DNA of 19,680 nucleotides from Palsa-872 sp036844615. GTDB lineage: Bacteria; Chloroflexota; Dormibacteria; Dormibacterales; Dormibacteraceae. A program made the position numbers and the translations under genes. The notes below the pieces were generated by a model that ran no database searches, was not told the DNA's origin, and worked only from the letters and a program-made list of their open reading frames with translations. Location: the NCBI GenBank assembly GCA_036844615.1, contig DAIUFK010000042.1:1-19680 (forward strand), given 5' to 3'. Shown one piece after another: positions 13,269 through 19,680 of the stretch. Every line of letters starts with the position of its first letter. Positions within the stretch are counted from its first letter, which is position 1.

Positions 13269-14915
13269 TTAGTGGCCGAGGGCCAGCTGCACCGCCTTCA
13301 CTGCAAGGAGAGCAACTGCCACGACGAGATAGGCGCCCATCGCCATCATCGCGATCCGCCTTGGCGCCGACCACCTCGGGCGCTCGAGCAGCACAAGGGC
13401 GGGCATCCGCCAGCTCTCGCGTTCGGCGCGCGAGAACTCGGGCCCGCTCACGGTGCCCTTCGTGCCGCGCCAAGCCAAGGCTCCCCCCGCCAGAAGGACG
13501 AGCCCCATCACCCCGCCGAGGACTAGGACAAGCCTGTTGACGTCAACCGATGGAATCGCAGTCGAGACGACAAGCACCATCGAGAGGAGGAGAAGAACGC
13601 TGACTATGATCGCGGCGACGACGTTCAACCAGGTCCTGTTGACCCAGGGGCCGAGAATATCGCGATCGTTGCAGAGAAGCACCACGAAAACTGTCGCGCT
13701 GGGCAGCAGGATGCCTGCCAGCGCCTGCACGGCGGTGGTGATCAGGCCGAGCGGAGCGCGGGGGATGAGAACGATTGCGGCGGCAACCGCGACCGTCGCC
13801 GCGTACGAGCCATAGAAGAGCTTCGCGTCGCCGATGCCCCTGTGCAGGGAATGGCGGAGTCCGAACATGTCGCCGAACGCGTACGAGGTCGCCAGCGTAA
13901 CGGCTGACGCGCCGACTATCGATGCGTCGAAGAGGACCAGCGCAAAGATCGTGCCGACCACAGGAGAGATGTGGCTGCCGAGCCCTCGAGCGATGTGCAG
14001 CGCATCTTTATAGTGGCCGAAATCGAAGGTGCCCGAGAAGGCTGATGCTGCGGCGATCATGATCGCGGCGGCGCCGATCACCACGACCAGCGCGCCGAGC
14101 GCGGTATCGGCCTTCTCGTACTCGAGCCAGCGCGGTGTGATGCGCTTGTCGATCACGTTGGACTGCTGAAAGAAAAGCTGCCAAGGTGCGACGGTAGTGC
14201 CGACTATCGCGATGATCAGAAGCGCCGCGTTCGACGTGAGGCCTCCAGTGATGCCCGGTTGGACAAACCCCTTCAACGCCGCGACAGGATCGGGATGGCT
14301 CAGGAACGCGAGCGGCAGGACGAGCAGGCTGGCGAAGAGGAACACGAACATCGCGCGTTCCCAGCGCCTGAAGTTCCCGGTGACGGTTATGCCGATCAGC
14401 AGGAGGGCCGAGACCGGCACCACGATGTACGGGCTGAGTCCGAAGTAATCGCCGGCCATGCTGACCCCGATGAACTCGGTGCTGATGATGAGAAAGTTCA
14501 GTAGGAAAAGGCCGCCGACCGAGAACCAGCCCCAGAAGCTTCCGAACCTCTCCTTGATCAGCCTCGCCTGGCCGACGCCTGTCACGGCTCCGAGCCTGAC
14601 GACCATCTCCTGATTGACGATCAGGACCGGGACGAGGAGGACGAGAGTCCACAGGAGCGAGTAGCCATAGTCCTGGCCGGCCTGCGCGTAGGTGGACACA
14701 CCGCCTGCGTCGTTGTCGCCGACCATGACGATGAGACCGGGACCCACGATCGCCGCAAGAGTGAGAAGCCGCCGGCGCCAGGTCCGGCGTGGCGCCTGGT
14801 CGCCAAGGCGGATCGTGCCAAACGCGCCATGGATGTCGCCGCCCTGGGCCTCTTCGGGAATCGCCGAGGTAGGGACCGGATGGGAGTCGCCTCTCACCGG
14901 CCCGCGCTCGGCCAC
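13269..14915 (-). CDS. NRAMP-family divalent metal transporter, probably the NRAMP-related Mg2+ branch (548 aa)
   Basis: This is a polytopic SLC11/NRAMP-fold protein with an N-terminal cytosolic tail of about 48 residues and then some 11-12 TMs. TM1 reads GPGLIVMVGDNDAGGVSTYAQ, so the canonical DPGN metal motif is replaced by D67-N68-D69-A70. TM6 reads IVGTTVAPWQLFFQQS, where the canonical Met-Pro-His becomes Ala243-Pro244-Trp245. Loss of the soft Met ligand is what separates NRAMP-related magnesium transporters from Mn/Fe carriers. The gene lies 6 bp after the MgtE-like CBS gene, supporting a Mg2+ role. The function is inferred, and an unusual Mn or other divalent carrier remains possible. 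Start GTG 14915 is the first in frame after the upstream stop; later starts would still keep TM1. Confidence 0.85.
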   Translation of the reverse strand: MAERGPVRGDSHPVPTSAIPEEAQGGDIHGAFGTIRLGDQAPRRTWRRRLLTLAAIVGPGLIVMVGDNDAGGVSTYAQAGQDYGYSLLWTLVLLVPVLIVNQEMVVRLGAVTGVGQARLIKERFGSFWGWFSVGGLFLLNFLIISTEFIGVSMAGDYFGLSPYIVVPVSALLLIGITVTGNFRRWERAMFVFLFASLLVLPLAFLSHPDPVAALKGFVQPGITGGLTSNAALLIIAIVGTTVAPWQLFFQQSNVIDKRITPRWLEYEKADTALGALVVVIGAAAIMIAAASAFSGTFDFGHYKDALHIARGLGSHISPVVGTIFALVLFDASIVGASAVTLATSYAFGDMFGLRHSLHRGIGDAKLFYGSYAATVAVAAAIVLIPRAPLGLITTAVQALAGILLPSATVFVVLLCNDRDILGPWVNRTWLNVVAAIIVSVLLLLSMVLVVSTAIPSVDVNRLVLVLGGVMGLVLLAGGALAWRGTKGTVSGPEFSRAERESWRMPALVLLERPRWSAPRRIAMMAMGAYLVVAVALLAVKAVQLALGH

Positions 14916-14921
14916 TGCGGG

Positions 14922-16283
14922 TCAGACCCCGCTGCTCGCTTCGACGCGGTTGCGCCAGTTCTCTGGCACTAGAGCCTCCAGCAGGTCGTCGACCGAGATC
15001 GCGCCCACCAGGTTCGAGGCGCTGTCGGTCACGGCCAGGGCCGTGAGGTTGTAATCGGCCATCATGAGCGTGACGTCCGCAAGGTCGGCGCCGGCGCTGA
15101 CCCTCAGGTCGATGAGCTCCGGATCATCCTCGACCTTGCGGCCGGGATCGCCTCGCAGCAGGTCGACAACTCCGAGGCTTCCGATCAGCTTGCCGTCAGC
15201 CTCCGTCACGAACACAGTGCTCAGCAGCTGATGTGGTGCTTTGTCGTCAGTGCGCACATGCTCCAGCGCCTCCGATGCTGATGCACCGCGGAAAACCGAA
15301 ACGAAGTCGGGGTTCATCATGCCGCCGGCGGTCGTCGGGTGGTACTGGAGAAGCTTGCGCAGCTTGTGCTGCTGCGGAGCCGGCATCATGCTCAGCACCG
15401 GCGTCAAGCGGTCGTGGTCGAGCTCTCCCAGCAGGTCGGCGGCGTCGTCAGGCGCCATTCGCCCAAGAACCTTTGCCGCCTCCTCGTTCGAGCGGTTCTT
15501 CAAAAACTCGAGCTGATGCTCGGTGTCGAGCTCTTCGAAAACGTCAGCCGTCAGCTCCACGTCGCTCTCGACCGCGTGGATGATCTCCTCGCCTTCTTCG
15601 TGCGAAGCGCTCTCCACGAGGTCGGCGATCTGCGCGGGGTGCAGCCTTCGCAGCCGCTGGAGCGGCACCAGGAGCTTGGCGGTCGGGACGTGGCCCATGA
15701 AGGGCTGGACGTCCTTCCAGTCCAGGATCGCATGCTTGCGTAGGTCCGGTCGCGCACGCCGGGGAACCAGGCGGCGCAGCATCGCCCGTGGGCTTCTGTC
15801 CACGCCAAGCAGCACCCACCCTTCTTCTGCGTGCCCCAAAACAAGGTCGTGCGCCTGGACGATGCGACCGCGAGCCACGTCCATCAGGTGGCGGCCGTAC
15901 ACGTCGGCGGCGAGGAGCACCTCGCCGGGGCGCCGCTGAAATGCCCCCGTGTTCAGCGTGTTGCTGCTCAGCCGCACCTCTCCGGGCGCGACCTTCTCGA
16001 CGTCCTGCATGCCGACGTAGACGTCGCTGCCGCCGATGCGTACCTTCAACCCGGTCACCGGCGGGTATCCGCCTTCGCCGAGCTTGACGATCAGGTCCTC
16101 GAGGCGGCCCAGCTCGTCCCCGGCGGGGTTGAGGACCGGGCTCTTCAGGATCTGCGTCAGCATCAGCCTCCGCTTTTCCCGTAGCCCGCGATCGTTCCCA
16201 CCCTGACGAGGCGATCCGTCGATCTGTCCGTCGTGCATCTGCTCACTCATCGAATCACCGCTGAAGCGGTCCTCCACAACCAT
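14922..16283 (-). CDS. Stand-alone MgtE cytosolic module: PRC-barrel-like + MgtE_N + CBS pair, no channel (453 aa)
   Basis: Residues about 40-170 resemble PRC-barrel-like repeats (SPVLNPAGDELGRLEDLIVKLG). Residues about 205-315 match the MgtE N-domain superhelix (LHPAQIADLVE; LGRMAPDDAADLLGELD). A CBS pair at about 318-440 begins TAGGMMNPDFVSVFRG. In MgtE channels this module binds Mg2+ and gates the pore, but here the protein ends after the CBS pair (ALVPENWRNRVEASSGV) with no plug helix or TM segments. It ends 6 bp before the NRAMP-related transporter gene, so it probably senses Mg2+ and regulates that carrier. Start: ATG 16283, with ATG 16250 (MSEQMHDGQ) as an alternative; neither has a strong Shine-Dalgarno. 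A GATAAT box (16329-16324) could be an internal promoter. Confidence 0.85.
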   Translation of the reverse strand: MVVEDRFSGDSMSEQMHDGQIDGSPRQGGNDRGLREKRRLMLTQILKSPVLNPAGDELGRLEDLIVKLGEGGYPPVTGLKVRIGGSDVYVGMQDVEKVAPGEVRLSSNTLNTGAFQRRPGEVLLAADVYGRHLMDVARGRIVQAHDLVLGHAEEGWVLLGVDRSPRAMLRRLVPRRARPDLRKHAILDWKDVQPFMGHVPTAKLLVPLQRLRRLHPAQIADLVESASHEEGEEIIHAVESDVELTADVFEELDTEHQLEFLKNRSNEEAAKVLGRMAPDDAADLLGELDHDRLTPVLSMMPAPQQHKLRKLLQYHPTTAGGMMNPDFVSVFRGASASEALEHVRTDDKAPHQLLSTVFVTEADGKLIGSLGVVDLLRGDPGRKVEDDPELIDLRVSAGADLADVTLMMADYNLTALAVTDSASNLVGAISVDDLLEALVPENWRNRVEASSGV

Positions 16284-16324
16284 CCGGCCTGCTCACCCAC
16301 AGCGCCCAAGGGCAACTGGGACCA

Positions 16325-16804
16325 TTATCCCGCGGCCTTCTCCATCTTCGCCTCCAGCTGCTCCATGCGCTGGACGATCCGCGCCAGCGCGGCGTCCTGC
16401 GCCGTGAGGTGATCTTGCATCTGCAGACACTCATGCAGGATCGCCTCCGCATCCTGGTAGGTGACCACTGCGCGCTTGTCAGAGGCGGCGCCGAGGACCT
16501 GCTGGCCGACCATGATCACGAACATGAGCAGGAGCTGGACGATGTTGCCCAGGAAGAGCAGGAAGGCGAACGGGTAGGGGTCGATTGCGTGGAGCGGGCC
16601 CCACGCAAAACCCGCGAGCACCATCCACGTCGCCATCGTCACTGCGGCGATGTAAAAAGCCCACATCGTGCCGACTCTGCGAGTGATCGCGGCGCCCAGG
16701 CGTCCGTTGATGCCGACGTGCTGGTCGGCGACCTTCGGAGGAGGCTGCAGCTTTCTCTGCTCCGTATGGGGATGGGGATGGTGGACGAAATCGATCACTT
16801 CCAT
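16325..16804 (-). CDS. DUF1003 membrane protein (159 aa)
   Basis: Two TM helices (about residues 45-65 and 80-102) are connected by the DUF1003 signature GPLHAIDPYPFAFL. VGTMWAFYI precedes TM1, and NIVQLLLMFVIMVGQQ lies in TM2. The C-terminal cytosolic part is helical and coiled-coil-like (LTAQDAALARIVQRMEQLEAKMEKAAG). The N-terminus is His-rich (HHPHPH, 8-13), a possible metal-binding tract. The start is ATG 16804 because GGAGGG lies 7 nt upstream; the longer frame starting at a TTG overlaps that ribosome-binding site. The biochemical function of DUF1003 is unknown. It sits between the CDF-like gene and the MgtE-like gene on the same strand, so a role in cation transport is suggested. Confidence 0.85.
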   Translation of the reverse strand: MEVIDFVHHPHPHTEQRKLQPPPKVADQHVGINGRLGAAITRRVGTMWAFYIAAVTMATWMVLAGFAWGPLHAIDPYPFAFLLFLGNIVQLLLMFVIMVGQQVLGAASDKRAVVTYQDAEAILHECLQMQDHLTAQDAALARIVQRMEQLEAKMEKAAG

Positions 16805-16811
16805 TGCACAG

Positions 16812-16817
16812 CCCTCC
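16812..16817 (-). promoter_or_regulatory. Ribosome-binding site that sets the DUF1003 start
   Basis: GGAGGG on the minus strand lies 7 nt before ATG 16804. It is among the strongest Shine-Dalgarno sequences in the window and argues against the TTG at 16819 as the start. Confidence 0.7.
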
Positions 16818-16847
16818 AAAAGATGAATGGGATGAGAGTCGATTGCC

Positions 16848-17477
16848 TCATCGATGCGTGCTTCGTGCGGCCTCTAGCGCCTCGCGAGCTTCGGGCACGA
16901 GCCAGATCAACAGCGCAAGCGCGAAAAGGTATTGAACCCACCAGAGGCCGAGGACCATGCTCAAGACGACGCCAAGCAGGGTGACGCCGGCCATGTAGGC
17001 GCAGGTGATCGTCTCAGCGATGTCCGCACGCAAGGACGCGCTCCCGATGAGCCGGTTGGCGCGAGACTTCCCAAAGGCGAGCGCGGGCATGGCGACGACC
17101 GCGACGGCTGCTACACCGATCCCGAGAATTGATCCTTCGGGCTTGAACCCGGCGAGGAGCCCAACGACTGATGTCGTGACGACGAATGCGCAGAGAGCAA
17201 GCAGGAGCGCCGCCGAGGCGCGCGCTGTCGCGTGCTCGGCTCGCTCGACCCTTTCGACTCCCCCGCCTCGCGACTCGGCCGACAATCGCCACAACAGCAC
17301 AAGGCCGCTCATGAGCTCGATCACCGAGTCAAAGCCGAATGCGCCAAGCAGCACGCTCCGCGCCATGATGCCCGCGACCACCGCGATCGCGGCCTCGGCA
17401 GCCATCCAGACGACAGTCGCCACCTCGAGCCTTATTCCGAGAGCCACAGCAGCAGGCCTGGAGGTGGTGTCCATCAT
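16848..17477 (-). CDS. CDF-like cation transporter, membrane domain only (209 aa)
   Basis: Six hydrophobic segments follow the cation diffusion facilitator pattern. The TM2 region GAFGFDSVIELMSGLVLLW has Asp50 and Glu54 in place of the usual H/DxxxD zinc site. The TM5 region SASLRADIAETITCAYMAGVTLLG has Asp152 and Glu155. The cytosolic C-terminal dimerisation domain of typical CDF proteins is absent, giving the short length. The all-carboxylate site would favour harder ions than zinc, which is an inference. It is the first gene of a minus-strand series with DUF1003, MgtE-like and NRAMP genes. Tandem ATGs begin at 17477; TAGATA (17490-17485) ends 7 nt upstream, suggesting a leaderless transcript. 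Confidence 0.75.
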   Translation of the reverse strand: MMDTTSRPAAVALGIRLEVATVVWMAAEAAIAVVAGIMARSVLLGAFGFDSVIELMSGLVLLWRLSAESRGGGVERVERAEHATARASAALLLALCAFVVTTSVVGLLAGFKPEGSILGIGVAAVAVVAMPALAFGKSRANRLIGSASLRADIAETITCAYMAGVTLLGVVLSMVLGLWWVQYLFALALLIWLVPEAREALEAARSTHR

Positions 17478-17484
17478 CGGTGGC

Positions 17485-17550
17485 TATCTAACTACGAAGG
17501 AGCACGAGATAGCGCGGGCTTGTACTCACGCCTATGCACGCCGTTAGGAT
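17485..17550. promoter_or_regulatory. Divergent promoter region between CDF-like and HEAT-repeat genes
   Basis: Leftward, TAGATA (17490-17485) ends 7 nt before the CDF-like ATG. Rightward, TTGTAC (17520-17525), a 19-bp spacer and TAGGAT (17545-17550) precede the HEAT gene, giving a 5' leader of only a few nt before ATG 17562. Both are moderate matches. Confidence 0.45.
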
Positions 17551-17561
17551 CGGTTTTGTAG

Positions 17562-18377
17562 ATGGGACGGGTCGAGCAGTACCGCGCTGAGCTCAGAAAG
17601 CTACCCGAATGGGAGGCGTACCTGAAGAAGAATTCCGGCCTCCCCGGTCCCCGCGCCAACCTCGAGCTGGTCGAGGCAGTGGGTGAAGAGGCGGATCCGG
17701 AGCGACTGTGGCGGTTGTCGGCGTCGAGCGACGAGTTCCTCGCCCTGTGCGGAACCGCCGGCCTGGGCCACCTCGCCGTCTCCGATCCGGTGCCTGTGAT
17801 GTCGTGGTTGCGAGAGCTCGCCTCAGACCCTCGCTGGCGCGTGCGCGAGGGAGTCTCCATCGCGCTTCAGCACCTCGGGCGCCACAGCATGCCGCGCCTG
17901 CTCGCCGAGATGGAGAGGTGGTCGGCGGACGGCCCCTACCTCCAACGCGCCGCAGCCGCGGGATTGTGCGAGCCAAGTCTGCTGACTGAGCCCGAGCACG
18001 TGACGCGGGTGCTGCGCATTCTCGACAGGATCACCAAGTCGCTCGCGGCGACAAGCGCGCGCAAGGGCGAGGATTTCAGGGTCCTGAGACAGGCCCTGGG
18101 TTACTGCTGGAGCGTGGCCGCTGCCGCCGAGCCCGAGGCGGGGCGCCCGCTGATCGAGAAGTGGCTCCGATCGACTGACAAGGATGTGGCGTGGGTGATG
18201 CAGAGCAACCTCGGCAAGGCGCGTATGGGAGCGCTGGGCCCGAGCTGGATCGCGAGATGGCGGGTGAAGGGGCCGGCGAAGCCGGCGCGCGCCGACAGCG
18301 CGGAAGCCGAGACGCCCGCAGCCACAGTCGCCGGCAATGTCCTGAAGAAACCTGCAAAGAAAGCCAAAACGTCGTAG
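17562..18377 (+). CDS. HEAT-repeat-like protein with basic C-terminal tail (271 aa)
   Basis: The body (about 30-230) is all-helical with HEAT-like repeats, clearest at DPRWRVREGVSIALQHLGR (89-107). This arrangement resembles DNA alkylation-repair (AlkD-like) and other HEAT scaffold proteins, but no catalytic residues can be assigned. The last 35 residues are low-complexity and end in LKKPAKKAKTS, a Lys/Ala/Pro tail like those of histone-H1-type or other DNA-binding tails, so nucleic-acid binding is a reasonable guess. ATG 17562 is downstream of a TAGGAT box. It is followed after 3 bp by the membrane-protein gene, so the two are probably one transcript. Confidence 0.7.
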   Translation: MGRVEQYRAELRKLPEWEAYLKKNSGLPGPRANLELVEAVGEEADPERLWRLSASSDEFLALCGTAGLGHLAVSDPVPVMSWLRELASDPRWRVREGVSIALQHLGRHSMPRLLAEMERWSADGPYLQRAAAAGLCEPSLLTEPEHVTRVLRILDRITKSLAATSARKGEDFRVLRQALGYCWSVAAAAEPEAGRPLIEKWLRSTDKDVAWVMQSNLGKARMGALGPSWIARWRVKGPAKPARADSAEAETPAATVAGNVLKKPAKKAKTS

Positions 18378-18380
18378 CCG

Positions 18381-19196
18381 ATGGACGTCCCGCCTCCCCC
18401 ACCTCTGCCGCCTTCCGGGCCTCAAGCTCGATCGCGCGTCGGCATGTTCGTCGTGGTCGGCGCGGTGGTGGCCCTGTTGGCGGTGGTCTTGGTCGCGGTC
18501 GGCGTGGTCTTATTCGGGTCAGGCGCGCCAGGACTCGCGCCGGCGCCAACGGCGTTGGGACCCGTCACCGCGTCCACCGTTGTGACCACACAGCGCGGCG
18601 CTGTGGTCTTCTCGGACGACTTCCACAACGCATCGTCAGGGTGGTCGACCGAGACGCTGCCCTCGGGTACCACGTTCGCGTACGCACCGGGAGGCTACTC
18701 GATAGTCGCCAAGGGTGCCGTGGATCATTTCGCCGATGCTCCTTATGAGACGCCAGTGCAGCAGGTGGCGATCTCGGTCACTGCGACGCAATCGACCGAC
18801 GCGCCAATTGGGGCAGGCTATGGAGTCAGCTGCTGGCGCGGTACCGGCGCGGCGGAGCTCCGTTATGACTTTCTGGTCAGCACCGGCGGCGACTGGCAGG
18901 TGGACCGCCGCGATGGAGGCATCCCGACCACCCCGCAGATCCTGAAGCACGGGAACTCGGCGGTGAGGCTTGGCAGCGCGCCTCTGGCGGTCCAGGGCAT
19001 GTGCGCGACCCTGGCTGACCTGAAGACGACCCGCCTGGTCCTCTTTGCCGGAACGCAGAAGCTCGCTGACATCCTTGATACTGCGACGGCGATGCCCGGC
19101 GCGGGGTGGCTTACTGATCTCCTGGTCACGAGCGAGGCGCTTCACTCATCCACCGTGACTGCAACCCACTTCGAGGTTCGCGACCTCGCCCGCTGA
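18381..19196 (+). CDS. Single-pass membrane protein with lectin-like ectodomain (271 aa)
   Basis: A Pro-rich cytosolic N-terminus (MDVPPPPPLPPSGP) is followed by one strong TM helix (about 20-46) and an ectodomain (about 75-270). The ectodomain starts VVFSDDFHNASSGWST and continues TFAYAPGGYSIVAKG. This DDF-SGW-YxxGGY pattern is common in concanavalin/laminin-G-like (DUF1080-like) surface domains of GC-rich Gram-positive-type bacteria. Two Cys (CWRG, MCAT) may form a disulfide. Ligand and role are unknown. It starts 3 bp after the HEAT gene without a visible Shine-Dalgarno and is 10 bp from the lipoprotein gene. Confidence 0.75.
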   Translation: MDVPPPPPLPPSGPQARSRVGMFVVVGAVVALLAVVLVAVGVVLFGSGAPGLAPAPTALGPVTASTVVTTQRGAVVFSDDFHNASSGWSTETLPSGTTFAYAPGGYSIVAKGAVDHFADAPYETPVQQVAISVTATQSTDAPIGAGYGVSCWRGTGAAELRYDFLVSTGGDWQVDRRDGGIPTTPQILKHGNSAVRLGSAPLAVQGMCATLADLKTTRLVLFAGTQKLADILDTATAMPGAGWLTDLLVTSEALHSSTVTATHFEVRDLAR

Positions 19197-19206
19197 CCTC
19201 TTTGTC

Positions 19207-19602
19207 GTGTTACGAGCTCCCGTCAGCCCCCGTTTGATATTCATCAAAGCCTGGGTTCTCGTGGTGGCGCTTGCGGTTGCAGGTTGCGGTGCGGCGGCGC
19301 CGGGCACCGGGTCGGGCAAGGTGCCGGTGCCAGAGTCAATCGCTGCGATCATTCACGACCTCGAAGGCCGACCCGTGGCGAATCCGCCCGCGTATGTCGC
19401 GAGCTACGACTACGCCGGACAGGTTGTTTACTACGTGCCTCCGCGGTGCTGCGATGTGTTCGGCGATCTCTACGACGTCGCCGGCCACGTGATCTGCCAC
19501 CCGGACGGCGGGCTGGCCGGCACCGGCGACGGTCGCTGCCCTGACTTCCTCAGGCAGCGGAAGAACGAGATCATCATCTGGCGGGATTCACGCAACCCCT
19601 GA
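19207..19602 (+). CDS. Small lipoprotein with conserved-looking Cys pattern (131 aa)
   Basis: A lipoprotein signal peptide ends in the lipobox LAVAGC with Cys27 as the lipidation site. The mature part carries VYYVPPRCCDVFGDLYD and then CHPDGGLAGTGDGRCPDF, with Cys81, Cys82, Cys97 and Cys111 likely forming disulfides. I recall similar 'CCD..DLYD..G..IC.PDGG..G.GDGRCPDF' proteins of unknown function in many bacteria, but cannot name the family with confidence. Start GTG 19207 is used; the TTG at 19234 would give a more standard signal peptide. Its stop lies 1 bp from the end of the opposing tRNA-Arg gene. Confidence 0.75.
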   Translation: MLRAPVSPRLIFIKAWVLVVALAVAGCGAAAPGTGSGKVPVPESIAAIIHDLEGRPVANPPAYVASYDYAGQVVYYVPPRCCDVFGDLYDVAGHVICHPDGGLAGTGDGRCPDFLRQRKNEIIIWRDSRNP

Positions 19603-19603
19603 T

Positions 19604-19679
19604 TGGTGCCCCGCCAGGGATTCGAACCCCGGACCCTCTGCTTAGAAGGCAGATGCTCTATCCACTGAGCTAGCGGGGC
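19604..19679 (-). tRNA. tRNA-Arg (anticodon TCT)
   Basis: On the minus strand, the acceptor stem GCCCCGC (19679-19673) pairs with GCGGGGC (19614-19608), followed by discriminator A and encoded CCA (19606-19604). The anticodon stem TCTGC/GCAGA holds the loop CTTCTAA with TCT at 19646-19644, reading AGA/AGG. D-loop GCTCAGTGGATAGAGC and T-loop GGTTCGAATCC are standard. Confidence 0.96.
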
Positions 19680-19680
19680 G

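Noticed and set aside
19604..19679. tRNA-Arg as an integration (att) site
   Set aside because: No integrase, no repeated tRNA 3' fragment and no phage or island genes in the window.

Overview
The window is GC-rich bacterial chromosome, bounded by two complete minus-strand tRNA genes: tRNA-Tyr(GTA) at the left edge and tRNA-Arg(TCT) at the right edge. The gene content points to an actinobacterium or a related GC-rich Terrabacteria lineage such as Chloroflexota or Dormibacterota. The clues are a SARP/AfsR-type regulator, LCP and CHAP cell-wall proteins, an NRAMP-type carrier beside a MgtE-like CBS protein, many GTG/TTG starts, 4-bp gene overlaps, and TANNNT boxes sitting 6-8 nt before start codons (leaderless transcription). 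The phylum is an inference. No phage, IS, integrase or CRISPR was seen.

Layout. 147-1439 (+): MFS transporter with a perfect palindrome over its start. 1452-2414 (-): secreted LysM-CHAP cell-wall hydrolase. 2415-2908: a long intergenic region with a run of four hairpin-forming inverted repeats (2586-2703), a candidate structured RNA. 2909-3841 (+): nitronate monooxygenase-like flavoprotein, preceded by a short overlapping uORF. 6560-3887 (-): uORF, 94-aa unknown protein, gamma-glutamyltransferase and SDR oxidoreductase, reading as one operon. 9855-6637 (-): a 1072-aa SARP-BTAD/AAA/TPR regulator. 9856-9999: divergent control region with an 11-bp-period direct repeat that resembles a SARP operator, and another short uORF. 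10000-10737 (+): monofunctional GT51 peptidoglycan glycosyltransferase. 10738-11031: convergent gap with hairpins. 17477-11032 (-): CDF-like transporter, DUF1003 membrane protein, stand-alone MgtE cytosolic module, NRAMP-related transporter, then LCP ligase-like protein and a beta-propeller-like membrane protein. 17562-19602 (+): HEAT-repeat protein, membrane protein with a lectin-like ectodomain, and a Cys-rich lipoprotein.

Two themes run through the window. One is envelope assembly and turnover: LysM-CHAP, GT51, LCP and surface proteins. The other is divalent-cation handling: a MgtE-like sensor module that has lost its channel sits 6 bp from an NRAMP homologue with altered metal-site motifs, with DUF1003 and CDF-like genes upstream. 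The observations most worth checking are the hairpin cluster at 2586-2703, the three short uORFs that end inside the next gene's start codon, the SARP-like operator, and the channel-less MgtE/NRAMP pair.
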